This document shows, one piece after another, positions 11,384-21,910 of a stretch of DNA of 64,000 nt. The notes below the pieces were generated by a model. It did not search any database, was not told the DNA's origin, and saw only the letters and a list, made by a program, of their open reading frames with translations. Numbering within the stretch: position 1 is the stretch's first letter; each line of letters starts with the position of its first letter. Origin of the DNA: Cymbidium sinense (lineage: Eukaryota; Streptophyta; Magnoliopsida; Asparagales; Orchidaceae); the NCBI GenBank assembly GCA_021442155.1, contig CM038229.1, positions 68,344,443 through 68,408,442 on the forward strand, given 5' to 3'. The position numbers and the translations under genes were made by a program.

Positions 11384-12156
11384 TGATATGACTCTGAAAA
11401 TTTCACTAGTAGATGCACGAATCTTGACGTAGAAAGAATGGTCAATCAAGATTAATCGAGATCGTGTTTATTATCAATCGACTCTTAAACATGGAGTGTC
11501 ATACAATCGAGAATCGACAGTAATCTAACAAGCTCAAGATATCATAATTACATCATTTGAGCATTCAAATACACAAAATACATCATATGATCAAGGAAAT
11601 CATTTTGAGCCGTCAAAGTCGGTGAGCGGGTTTTGTATGTATTTATAGAGACGTCCTCCACCTATATAAATTTCATTCCTCATGAGGGGAGGCCCAAGCA
11701 AGAGAGAGAGAGCTCAAAGATCCTCCAAGCACAATCCACGCCGCTTTCGGCGCCCAACCATCGCCGCCGCCGCCGTTGATCCTGCTCGCCAATCTCACGG
11801 TTCCATCGATGACTTCTACCGATTGTTCACGATTTTACTGATTGTTCCTCGCGTTTTAGATTGTCGTGATTGTGAATTATTCCATTCCGTGATTGCCCGC
11901 GACAACCATTATCATCTCGCTACTACTAGAAGCTATAACTTGATCGTTGTCAATTGTTTTCTCATATATTCTATAATCAGACGGGAAGAAGATCTGAAAT
12001 ATACATAGTGGAAGTTTTTCTTTAGATTGGTTTTTTCCCTCTTTCGAGATTTTCGTAAAATTTTGGAGTTTTCTTGTTCACTTTTAAATACTGTACGAAT
12101 TTCACAACTTTAAGACTAAAACTTTACTCTACAAGAATGATTTCTAGCATGCAACA
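11384..12156 (+). mobile_element. Solo LTR of Tat-type element, diverged subfamily B
   Basis: Begins TGATATGACTCTG and ends CATGCAACA, flanked by a perfect 5-bp duplication TAAAT at 11379-11383 and 12157-12161. It shares the family layout (TATA region 'ctatataaat' near 11664, purine leader, 'gatcctccaagc') but differs strongly from subfamily A. It shares the block 'ttattatcaatcgactctta' with the inverted copy at 12459-13133. The frame 11682-12008 lies wholly within the LTR and is not a gene. Confidence 0.9.
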
Positions 12157-12161
12157 TAAAT

Positions 12162-12334
12162 AGAAATATTTATATATATATAGCACGTAAATATAACAAA
12201 AATAACATTTTTTTTTTTAATTTTTTGAAGTAAAATTCACCATTTGAAGCATAGGAAAAATATTATATTTGTAAATATCAAATTTTAGGTATTAGATATG
12301 TAAATGCATAAGAATTGTATGTTATGTATGTAAA
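12162..12334. mobile_element. Right end of the MITE family A copy split by the LTR
   Basis: 'tattagatatgtaaatgcat' and 'gttatgtatgtaaa' match the family A right end. Confidence 0.75.
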
Positions 12335-12458
12335 GTTTTCTTTTTTTTTATGTAAACTTAGATGATTATAAATAGAAATATAACATTTTTTTATGTTTAT
12401 TTTGTTATAATTTATTGGTGGGTTATCGATGAGAATTCCATCACAAAATCAATATTAT

Positions 12459-13133
12459 TGTTGCGTGCTAGAAAACCACCTATAGAGTAATAGTCTTAAA
12501 TTCTTTGGAGAGTCCAGACACATAGATTTAAAGAATAATAATAAAACTCCATAATTTTTAAGTGGAAAACCTCAAAAGAGGGAAACCACCTTAGCATAAA
12601 AAACTTCCATGTATCCATTTCTACAAGATCTTCCGAACGGATATAATCAGATACGAGAAAGAACAATAAGCGAATGCATAATGTTGACGACGATGATGAT
12701 GTCAATGATAGTGATGATGAAAACAAATTCGACAACGGGCGAGGATGGTGGCCGATGATGGCCACGGCATGGTTGACAAGCCGATCGCGAGGCTTGGAGG
12801 ATCTTTAGAGCTCTCTCCTCTCTCTGCTTGCCCTCCTCCTTCACTTGGCCTCCCTCATGAGGAATGAGGATTTTTATAGGTTGGAGGTGCCTTTGTAAAT
12901 ACATGCAAAACCCGTACCACTTCATCTGACGGCTCAAAATGATCCCTTGATCATATGATGTATTGCATTTGAATGCTCAAATGATGAATTATGATATTTA
13001 GATTCGCTCATCAAGACGCGATTTGACTATAAACACATGTTTAAGAGTCGATTGATAATAAACGCCGATCTCTGCTAGTGATTCATTGTTGTTTTGATCA
13101 AGATTCGGCTTCACTAGAGAATTTTGGTCATAA
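12459..13133 (-). mobile_element. Solo LTR, subfamily B, inverted orientation
   Basis: Reverse-complement match to the LTR at 11384-12156. Its 3' end, TGTTGCGTGCTAG on the + strand, sits at 12459, and its start is near 13133 ('ggtcata'). It shares 'ttattatcaatcgactctta', 'catatgatcaagg' and the 'gatcctccaagc' block. I could not fix a clean target duplication. Minus-strand frames here translate LTR sequence only. Confidence 0.8.
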
Positions 13134-13714
13134 TTGTTACACACATTGATGGAATTTTTGTTACTATGGGAGAAATGAGTGGTAGTTTCATTAATAATTG
13201 TGATAAAAAATTCACTAGTAAGAGAGCATTCATATTTTTCTATAAAGAGGACATTAATATAAATTTTATCATAATAATTAACAAAATTATTCCTCGATAA
13301 TACTAATGGATTGGAAATTTTAGCCTTAAGAACAACACTATGTTTGTGCGTTGTTTTTTTTTTTTTTCTTTTCTTTTAGGAAGTTAAACCTTAAGAGCAA
13401 CTAAACTCACACATTCATGCGCCTAGAACCCGCATCTCCATGTTGGGAACAAAGCCGTCCACCGACAGAACGCACAGTCCCGTGCTTTTTACGTGTTAGT
13501 CATTGCGCTCAAATGTGGGTCATCAAATTCGAAGTGTTGAGAGCGAAGCTCCCAACTAATGGGTCACACAATTTGGTGTCATAATACTAATGGATTAATA
13601 ATAAAATTTTATTTATATGAGAACTTACTGACGTAAATATATCTCTCAAAAAAAACCAATAGGTAACGTATTTATCGATAGATTAAACTTTCTATTGATG
13701 GATTTTGTTTTTAG
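13134..13714. other. Unassigned spacer
   Basis: Contains a more GC-balanced block at ~13385-13590 that looks like an old retroelement fragment, but no domain could be read from it. No gene supported. Confidence 0.35.
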
Positions 13715-13951
13715 CATCTACATATTTATCAAATAATTCTTATATATTTATATATTTAATATCTTAATTTTAATATTTATATGCATAATATTTATATTTT
13801 TAACATCACATTAAAAATATCGCTATTATTATATTTGTAAAGTACACATTTTCTATACATAAATAAAAAAATAGAAATATAAAAAATAAATCTTAGATCT
13901 TAGATATATAAATATATATAAATTACATAATATATATCTAAATGGTGTTTT
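13715..13951. mobile_element. MITE family A copy, diverged
   Basis: Same architecture and length as other family A copies ('atctacatatttatcaaata' to 'tacataatatatatctaaat') with many substitutions. Confidence 0.6.
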
Positions 13952-14050
13952 CCTTGTAATAATGATTTAATGAATTGATGTTCTATCATGTAGTTATCGA
14001 GGCAATTTTTTTACTCATATTTGAATGCTAAAATGCTCTATTATGTGCAA

Positions 14051-14174
14051 GGCATTTTAGCCTAGTATTTGAGAGATTTGACTTTCAATCAAGAGATTTT
14101 GGGTTCAAATTCTTGCACAGATATTATGCGTGTAAATGTACGATTAAATTCGCTCGGATGTCCAAAAAAAAAAA
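14051..14174 (+). mobile_element. tRNA-derived SINE
   Basis: The head resembles a tRNA gene: an A-box-like segment TAGCCTAGTATTTGAGAG near 14058 and a B-box GGTTCAAATTC at 14102-14112, spaced as in a tRNA. Then comes a ~50-bp unrelated body and a terminal A-run (14164-14174). This is the standard layout of a plant RNA polymerase III-transcribed SINE. The internal promoter boxes are degenerate. No folding tRNA cloverleaf is expected. Confidence 0.65.
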
Positions 14175-14352
14175 GCTCCATTATTTGCTTACTTGATGAT
14201 GCACACTCTAAATAATATTAAGTTGTTAAATGAACATATTTGAGGAGTTTGTTGCTTTGATTGATTTATGATTATGAATAATATTATTTGAAGCTCGTGA
14301 ATAAGCTCTTTAAAAAGTTTATTGAATGTTCAGTAATTGTATGATATATATT

Positions 14353-15245
14353 TGATATGGCTCTCAAAATACCACCAGTCAAAGCACAAATCTTGATGTT
14401 GAAATATATGATTTTTAAACAAATCGAGATCAAGACTTAAAATATCATTAGAATCTTTGGGACATCAATTAAATCCCAAAAAAGCTCTCAAATGTAGAGT
14501 GTTTATAGTCAAATCGAAGGCCTCGACGGGATCTAATGAGCCTAAGATCTCATAATTCCGACTTCATTTGGGCATCCAAATGCTCAAAATACATCAAATG
14601 ATCGAAGGAGTCATTCTGAGCCGTCCGATCGAGGGGAGTGGTACGGGCCTTACATGAGTTTACTAGAATACCCCTCCTCCCATCTATAAATAGGCCTCAC
14701 TCCTCACATGGGGGGCTAAGCTAAGCTAAGTGAAGGGGAGCCAAGTGAAGAGGAGCCAAGTGAAGAAGAAGGAAGGGGCAAGGAAGAAGAAGAAGAGTCC
14801 AAGCAAGTGAAGAAGAAGGAAGTCAAGCAAGGAAGAAGGCAAGGAAGAAGAGGAAGAGTCCGATTGAGGAAGAAGAGGAAAAGTGAAGTGAGGAAAGCTC
14901 TAAAGCTTGAAGATCCCCGAGCAAGATCGCACACGCCGCACCATCGTTAATTATACCCGCATTTCCACCGTAGTTACCCAAAGATCTCCAACATCAAGAA
15001 CTATTATAAACCGATCGTTGTTACATTGTCCCTTTCTCAAGTAAATGAATCCCTATCTGGAAGATTTTGTACTCAAAAGGATACATAGTGGAATCTTTTT
15101 TGCAGTGGTTTTTCCCCTTTTCGAGGTTTTCCACGTTAAAAATTGAGTGTCTCATGTTCTTTAATAACTGTGCTTTGACTAATCAACAAGGCTAAGGCAT
15201 AAATTTTACTCTACCGCGAATCGGTTTTCCAAAGACGCAATGCCA
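14353..15245 (+). repeat. 5' LTR of the Tat-type element (subfamily A)
   Basis: Begins TGATATGGCTCTC just after ATATT and ends near 'aaagacgcaatgcca', corresponding to the family end CGCAACA. It contains a TATA box, a ~190-base purine-rich leader and the conserved 'ctcaaaaggatacatag' region. It aligns along its length with 22553-23426, the differences being mostly short insertions and deletions. The minus-strand frame at 14716-14934 is an artefact of the purine tract. Confidence 0.9.
14685..14692 (+). promoter_or_regulatory. TATA box of the 5' LTR
   Basis: TATAAATA in 'ccatctataaataggcc'. The same context occurs in the 3' LTR and is retained in variant form in the solo LTRs. Transcription would start ~25-30 bases downstream, just before the purine-rich leader. 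Confidence 0.65.
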
Positions 15246-15262
15246 TGCCGTCTGGGAAGTAA
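15246..15262 (+). other. Probable primer-binding site
   Basis: 'tgccgtctgggaagt' directly after the 5' LTR resembles the TGGCGCCGTCTG(T)GGGAA-type sites common in Tat and Athila elements. The priming tRNA is not determined, and the site is degraded. Confidence 0.45.
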
Positions 15263-15919
15263 AACCCTTCAACCTCATTCGTGAACATCCACGTTATGGC
15301 TAATAGCACAACGTCACAACGGAGCTTCCTGCTCCAACTCGTCATTCTCAAAACCCATCCTCAACCAAGGACACCAAGTTGAACGGAATCTCTTTGGAAG
15401 ATCGTGGTCCGAATGGAGGAGTCTCAAAATAAAATGATCCAGCCTTTTGAGTGACTACAAATACTGCCACTACTAAAACATATCTCCCCAAGATCGGTCA
15501 TTGCGAGGAGGTCAAAACGCTAATCCTCCCGACACTGGAGTTCCTCCGCATGGAGACCGTAACGCCGATCTCCTCGACACGCTAGTTCCACTCATCCATC
15601 GCGCGAAACCTTACTTAATCCACCGATCGTTGTTGATAGCTTCACACATGCTCATCTCATTAATCCCGCACATCATGACATTCGTATACGACGCTTAATA
15701 CAAGATGAATTTCACCTTCAAGATAGAAATCATCTTCACCCACACCATTATGAAGAGTCCTCACCTTTAAAGCCATTCTTCGACATCCAATTCCGTAGGT
15801 TTCAAGCTTAGCATTGATTCTGATGGGGCAACACCACAGAACACATCGACCATTACAGACTATCATGCATATCCAACGAGCTCAGACACCGCTTTGTCGT
15901 CTTTCTGATACCCTCAAAG

Positions 15920-16265
15920 GGCAAGCTCGCACTTAGTTCTATTCTCTTCCAAGGGGATCCATCCATACCTTTAACGAACTCGCCAGGTTCTTTGTGGAAT
16001 AGTTCATTGCAAATGGAGAATCATTAAAGATTCCTCCCATCTTTCCTAGATTCACGTAACGAGGGTGAATCACTCAAAGAATACTTCCAGAGGTTCTCTT
16101 TAGAAGCTCGCCAAATATGTAGACCGAACTATTAAGAGGAGTTTTCCTTGGAGGACTCCGTGGCCTTCTATTCGCCATTAAGGGACACGGTCCGCTTCAT
16201 ATGCCGACTTAGTTCATCGTAGAAGCACAAATCTCCCGATGAAGCTATTAATGCTCATCGCAAAA
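15920..16265 (+). pseudogene. gag remnant of the Tat-type element
   Basis: In shifting frames the text reads like retrotransposon gag: a 'F.ELARFFVE.FIANGESLK' stretch followed by 'GESLKEYFQRFSLEARQI', the hallmark ESLREY.xRF region of plant gypsy capsid proteins. Stops and frameshifts break it. Confidence 0.6.
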
Positions 16266-16426
16266 CAATTTGAACAATATGGGAAACGAAAAACACCCGA
16301 GAAAATGTGGACCGACAGCCCATCAAAAGAAGCGACAAGGTAGTCATGATCTCCTCCACCCCATATCAACAACGGAACCTCGACTAAAAAAGACATACAC
16401 ACCAACACATCTCGTGTTAACCTCCG

Positions 16427-17023
16427 ATGGCTATATTCGCAATGAAGAACATATCAAGTGGCGCATCCATTGAAACCGAATTGGGAAATCGGGAGCAATA
16501 TTGTCATTTTCATCGGCCGGACATACTATCAAGCATGTATACAACTCAAGGAAGAAATCGAGACTCATTCAACAAGGATACCTACTGCTTTATGAAGAAT
16601 CAACTACCTCAAACAAACACACCGTTTGGGGGGCAACCGACAAACATCACAAAACAACCAAATAATCATCAAATAATTGGAGAAATCAAAACAATCGCAG
16701 GAGGATCGATACTACATAATCAAGTTCTCGCATCGCCTCCAAAGAACGAGTTGAAGAAGTCTCGATTGATCATTCCATCACTTTCAATGACTGGACTTAA
16801 GGAGTCCATATCCTCATCAAGATCCACTTGTCATCATAGGATCGGTGATCCTTGTTATAACGTTAAAAGAATTTTGATCGATAATGGGAGTTCAGATGTC
16901 TTATTTTACTCAACTTTTCTTAACATGGGCCTAGCAGTAAAAAAAGCTCCAACCGGACCACTATATGGGTTTGATAATCACCCAAGACGCGCGAAGGGAC
17001 AATCACTCTTCGTTACCCCCTGA
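16427..17023 (+). pseudogene. gag-protease segment with aspartic protease motif
   Basis: The longest open stretch of the element, 198 codons. Near its end (about 16861-16945) it has VKRILIDNGSSDVLFYSTF, the Tat-type retroviral-like aspartic protease core, with the catalytic Asp in D-N-G-S-S (canonical D-[TNS]-G). The usual residue between SS and DVLF (SSADVLF) is missing. The upstream half is low-similarity gag linker. The open frame ends before reverse transcriptase, so a polyprotein is not possible. Confidence 0.7.
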
Positions 17024-17539
17024 GAATTCCTCGACAAGTGACTCATTTAATACAATTCATAGTGGTGAAGTCGATTCTATATAATGCAATCTTCTGGAGG
17101 CCCCTCCAATCAATTTTCTGCTATCACTTGTCCTCATCGAAGATAAAATTTCCTACCTGGAGTTGGGGTGGTTTGTGGAAATCACAGCAATCATGTTATC
17201 TCGCATAAGCTCAACCGCCCTTCCATCACCTTCAAGAAAGATCTTAACTTTCGAGATGAAAGAGTACCTCAAAAGCTTCCCCGTAAGATTTACTCTCAAT
17301 AGCATTATCGATGACCAACCATTACAAAGGCAAGTGGGATCTTTACTCAAGAACAAAGGGAAAAGTATATAAATTTCTTATAGAATCAAGACATATTTGC
17401 TTGGAGTCCAGATATGCCGGGTCGACCCCAATGTAATCACACTCCCTCAAAATTAATCCAACGCTCAAACCAATCATCCAAAAGAAGCGGAGTTTTGCAC
17501 CGATCGCCTTGCTATTGAACAAGAAGTTAACAAGCTCAT

Positions 17540-18130
17540 GGCGGATTCATACGAGAAGTGCATTACCCCACATGGCTAGCAAATGTTGTCATGGTTAAAA
17601 AAATAAATGGAACATGGAGGATGTGTGTTGATTATACTGATCTTAATAAGGCCTGCCCAAAGGATAGTTTTCCTCTTCCTCGAATCGATCAATTGTGGAC
17701 GCTACATTCGGACATCAAATGCTCGCTTTTTTGATGCTTATTCGGTACAATCAAATAAAGATGAACCCAATAGATGAAGAGGCTACATTTCAAACATATA
17801 AAGGTTTATATTGTTACCAAGTCATGCCATTTGATTAAAAGCGCTTATCAACGCCTCATGAATAAGGTTTTAAAGACTGCTAGGCCACACAATGGAGGTG
17901 TATGTGGATGACATGTTAGTGAAAAGCTTAGAAAAGTCACAACATATTTCAGACTTAGAAGCATGCTTTGACCTCCTTCGACGCTATAACATATGACTTA
18001 ACCCAACCAAGTGTGCTTTTGGGGTTACGTCTGGAAAATTTCTTGGATTTATGGTAACTCACCGTGGGATAGAGGCTAACCCTGAAAAAATCAAAGCTCT
18101 CCAAGATATGGTTCAAGAATATCAAAGACG
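17540..18130 (+). pseudogene. Reverse transcriptase remnant of the Tat-type element
   Basis: Readable over several frames: NGTWRMCVDYTDLNKACPKD near 17605-17665 (fingers/palm), CYQVMPFGLKSAYQRLMNK near 17815-17865 and EVYVDDMLVKS near 17895-17930. The catalytic YVDD is intact. [18 protein letters not shown] follows. At least two frameshifts and a stop interrupt it, so it is dead. Confidence 0.8.
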
Positions 18131-18190
18131 CTCAACGTTTGAATGGTCGAATTGTGATTATCCCGCTTCTAGCCCGCTCGGGACAGATAC

Positions 18191-18645
18191 TTGCCATTCT
18201 TTAAAATATTGAAGGGAGCTAAAATAATAATTTTCAATGGACCGATGAATGTCGATGCTTTTGAGCAACTAAAAGAATATCTAGCATCTCCGCCTCGCTA
18301 TCCAAACCCGCTCATGGAGAAACGCGTTATACTTATATCTTGCGGTTTCTTCCCACGCAATAAGCTCGCTTTTAGTGCGAGAAGAAGATGGGGCACAACA
18401 ACCAATTTATTACGCCAAGAAAATTCTCTCTCGATATAGAAAGTCGTTATCCATTTGCGTGATAAAGTGGCTCAAGGCGTTAATTTTCTCACAAAATTGC
18501 CCATACTTTCAAGCTCACACCATCGGCGTTTATACTGATTTACCATTAAGGGCCATCTTACAGAAACCAGAAGCATCTGGAAGATTGATCAAATGGTCTG
18601 TAGAACTGGGAGAATTTGATATAAATTTTCTACCTCTACCATAAA
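18191..18645 (+). pseudogene. RNase H (first) remnant
   Basis: Frames at 18191-18439 and 18375-18644 together show the connection and RNase H region: 'GAQQPIYYAKKILS', 'YTDLPLRAILQKPEASGRL' and 'KWSVELGEFDINF'. These match the gypsy RNase H tail (usually ...L.KPE.SGRL.KW.IEL.EFDI.Y). A frameshift near 18390 splits it. Confidence 0.7.
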
Positions 18646-18689
18646 GTCTCAAATACTTGCAGATATAGTGGAATGCACCAACCCAACTC

Positions 18690-19090
18690 TAAGAGCTATC
18701 CGCTACGTGTCTTTCATCTCCTCGATGGACTCTATGTTGATGGAGCAGAGAATCTGTCATGGAATCCTACTTGTTTCCCCAAAGAAAATACCCTAGAGTA
18801 TGGACTCGCTTAAAATTCGCAACTAATAACATGGCGAATATGAGGCTCTCATCGAGGTTGAGACTCGCCATTGATAAGCCCAAAACTTAGTAATTCACAC
18901 GACTCCCGACTTGTCGCCTCCAAGTTGGAGGAGATTTTAATACTCATAATCCTCAACCTGTGCAATATCTCCACTTGGTAAAATCTCTTCTTACTCATTT
19001 CAAGACACATCAAATCATCCACATACTACAGAGAAGAATACTCGGACGCTCTTGCTAAGCTTGCTACCTCTACCACTGGAGATCTATTTA
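18690..19090 (+). pseudogene. Second (archaeal-type) RNase H remnant
   Basis: 'LYVDGAENL' near 18730-18756 matches the start of the additional RNase H ((W)xLYVDGA) characteristic of Tat-lineage plant elements. Downstream 'AKLATSTTGDL'-like text near 19055 fits the domain end. The rest is heavily broken. Confidence 0.5.
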
Positions 19091-19299
19091 AGAGAAAGCA
19101 TGTTGAAGAAATACATTTTCCTAGTATCCAAGGGCCATGGATAATTCAAACTATTGATGAGGAAAAGGAACGTTCGTGGATAAACCCGATCCTATCTTTT
19201 CTACAAGAAGGGACCCTTCACGAAAATCCAACTTCAAGAACTGCTCCAAGACAAGCTTCAAATTTTGCTATTATTAGAGGTGAACTATACAAGCGAAGT

Positions 19300-20050
19300 C
19301 CCATATCTCAAATGCCTTCCACCTTGGCCGACAGCTGCTTAAAAGAGGTTCACTGTGAATATGTGGGAACACCTTGGAGGAAGAGCATTGGCCCTTAAAA
19401 TCATGAGGCAAGGGTTTTATTGGCCTACAATGAAACAAGACGCCTTGGAATTCACAAAGAAATGCTAAGTTGTCAATTGCATTCTAACCTCCCTCACATG
19501 CCGCAGAGTAACTCTCATCCATTCAAAGCCCATGGCCCTTTGGGGGATTGATATCATGGGACCTTTTCCAATAGCATCGGGCAACGAAAATTTATCATTC
19601 TAGCCGACTACTTCACAAAATGGGTAGAGCCGAACCACTCGCTAAAATCAGAGGCAAATACCAAACAATTTGTCCGGAAAAATATAATATGTCGATTCTC
19701 TTCCCGCAAAGATCATCACCGACAATGGAACTCAATTCATCGGAAAAGTCTTTACGCCCTTTTGCAAAGATCTTCACATTCAAATTTCAAAGCACATCCT
19801 CAAACTAATGGGCAAACCGAAGTTACCAATGGGACCATACTCAAAGGACTAAAAACACGTCTTGAGAAGGTGGGGCAATGGGTTGATGAGCTCCCAATGT
19901 TCTTTGGGCCTACCGCACACGCCACGCACCCAACCGGTGAGACACAGATAACTTGTGTTTTGGTACGGCTATCATACCGGTGGATATCGGGTTCCAAGTC
20001 CAAGAGTCCGCTTTTCGATCATGGAAGTAATGAAGAAAAACTCAAAGACT
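19300..20050 (+). pseudogene. Integrase remnant of the Tat-type element
   Basis: In different frames: 'MRQGFYWPTMKQDALEFTK' (19403-19460), 'LWGIDIMGPFPIASGNEKFI' (19535-19597, with the first catalytic Asp), 'ADYFTKWVEP' (~19604-19635) and 'HPQTNGQTEVTN' (~19795-19830). These are the standard order of a gypsy integrase. Stops and frameshifts lie between the blocks. Confidence 0.75.
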
Positions 20051-20582
20051 AGACCTACTCAAACTTCGGGATATGGCCTACTTTGACCGCTTCCTATCAC
20101 CAACGGGTAGCTCGCCACTTCAATAGAAGAGTGAAACCTCGTCCCATATCTGTGACTTGGACTGGTCTCGAGTCGCAGTGCAAAGGCCCTCCGCAATAAA
20201 CTCTCACCTCTGGGATGGTCCAGTATGTGGTCATATGGTCAAGCGAACGCTCAAGCTCAAGGACCCGAAGGAAAACTCTACCTCGAACTTGGAATACTAA
20301 GAATCTTCAAAATATTATGAGTAACTCTTACTGCATAATTATTATGACTTTTATCTTGTCTGTCATTTCATCCTTGTATAACTGACCCCACCTACTAAGC
20401 TTGTTTGCATTTGTTGTTGTCATTTTCTTAAAGCCAGTGTCTTATGATTATATCATTGAACTAGTGAATTACTTTGTTCTAACAAGATTTGTTTTTTCTT
20501 TACTTTTCCTCCCACTTGAGAAATATACAACTCATGTTACATCTCAATTGGGACATGATCAATCCTGGGGACTTGATCGGAC

Positions 20583-21500
20583 CTCTTCCATACGTTAACG
20601 CCATCGAGTCACACTCGGCAAACAACCTTGGATAGGTCAAAGATCTCCGTCGGCGCCGACTACGCCGCAACCACTCCCGTCCGCCAACCCTTAGTTGGTC
20701 ACCGCCGATACGTCTGCCATCGCTGCCACCATCGCCGAATCTTCACCGGTCATCACCATTGTCGCCATTCATCCGCCGATTATCGACGCTACCGCCAGCC
20801 GACTACTCGAGATTCAATAACCTCTTCCATACGCAACGCCATCGAGTGAAAACTCGACTAACAACCTGTGAAAGGTCAAAACGCCCTTGGTGGACTTCCC
20901 GATCTTCCATACGGGTTGTCATCGAGCAAAGCGACAAACAACCCAGGAAAGGTCAAACGCCCTTGGTGGACTTCTGCGATCTCCATACGGGTTAATGTCA
21001 TCGAGCAAAGCTCGACAAACAACCAGAAAGGTCAAACGTCCTGGCGGACTTCCTGCGATCTTCCATACGGGTTAATGTCATCGAGCAAAAGCTCGACAAC
21101 CCGCGAAAAGGTCAAACGCCCTCGGACTTCGCGATCTCTTCCATACGGGCATGTCATCGAGCAAAGCTCGACAAACAACCCGTGAAAGGTCAAAAGGTCC
21201 TTGGTGGACTTCCCACCCTTCCATACGCGCCGACGAATAATATTCACCAACAACCCGTGAAAGGTCAAAAGATCCTTGGTGGACTTCCCACGGCCTCTTC
21301 CACTGTGTTGGCCGAATAATATTCCGCAACAACCCGGAAAGGTCAAAGGTCCTTGGTGGACTTCCCACGGCCTCTTCCATATAGGTTAGCCGACGAATAA
21401 TATTCACCAATAACCTAGAAAGGTCAAAACTTTGTACCCATCGCGGTTAATGTCATCTGATAACACTCGACAAATAACCTGGATGGTCAAAATCCTCACG
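20583..21500 (+). repeat. Tandem array of ~79-bp repeats in the 3' region of the Tat-type element
   Basis: Units beginning 'cttccatac' start near 20822, 20904, 20981, 21060, 21138, 21218, 21297 and 21374, with a leading relative at 20583 and a degenerate last unit near 21440. Each holds 'caacc...gaaaggtcaaa' and 'cttggtggacttcc'. Spacing is 77-82 bp. Between 'gtcatc' and 'caacaacc' each unit carries a short inverted repeat whose stem sequence differs between units. Reading frames here on both strands are artefacts of the array. GC-rich non-repeat sequence interrupts the first gap (20650-20815). Confidence 0.9.
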
Positions 21501-21724
21501 GATTCAATTATATCTCTAACGTAAGTCGGTTGCGTCATTGCCGACCACCCGTCGGCCGCCAACCACTACTGGCCATCGCTGCCGATACCGTCCGCCATCG
21601 CTTCCGACTACATCCGGTCCGCTCGACCATCACCGGCAATCCCGTCGGCCACCACTATCGCCGGTTATCCTCGTGCCACTATCTCGAGCATCTTCCTCAT
21701 CTCCGGTGATCGCCTCTAACTCGG

Positions 21725-21910
21725 ACGGGACGCTGGTGAACCGAACCACGACGATACCGGGCCTTGATCGCCTCCCGGACGCAGATGACGTGGAACCGGA
21801 ACCACGACGATCTGTGGCCTTGATCGCCTAACCCAGACGGGTCGACGAGGCGGTAAACCGGAACCACGACGGCGTGGGGCCTTGATCGCCTCCTAAATCG
21901 CCTCAACGCT
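21725..21910 (+). repeat. Second tandem repeat, ~55-60-bp units (3 copies)
   Basis: 'gaaccggaaccacgacg' followed by 'ggccttgatcgcct' recurs three times (about 21737, 21791 and 21852), then a shorter 'cttgatcgcttc'. It is GC-rich and part of the same non-coding 3' region. Confidence 0.75.

Noticed and set aside
20628..21410. Overlapping Arg/His- and Asp/Ser-rich frames on both strands
   Set aside because: They follow the 79-bp tandem array and GC-rich 3' region of the Tat element. Repeated units shift frame, so no protein is conserved.
20583..21500. CRISPR-like array (regular repeats)
   Set aside because: Plant nuclear context, no unique spacers between conserved repeats, and the whole 79-bp unit is repeated.
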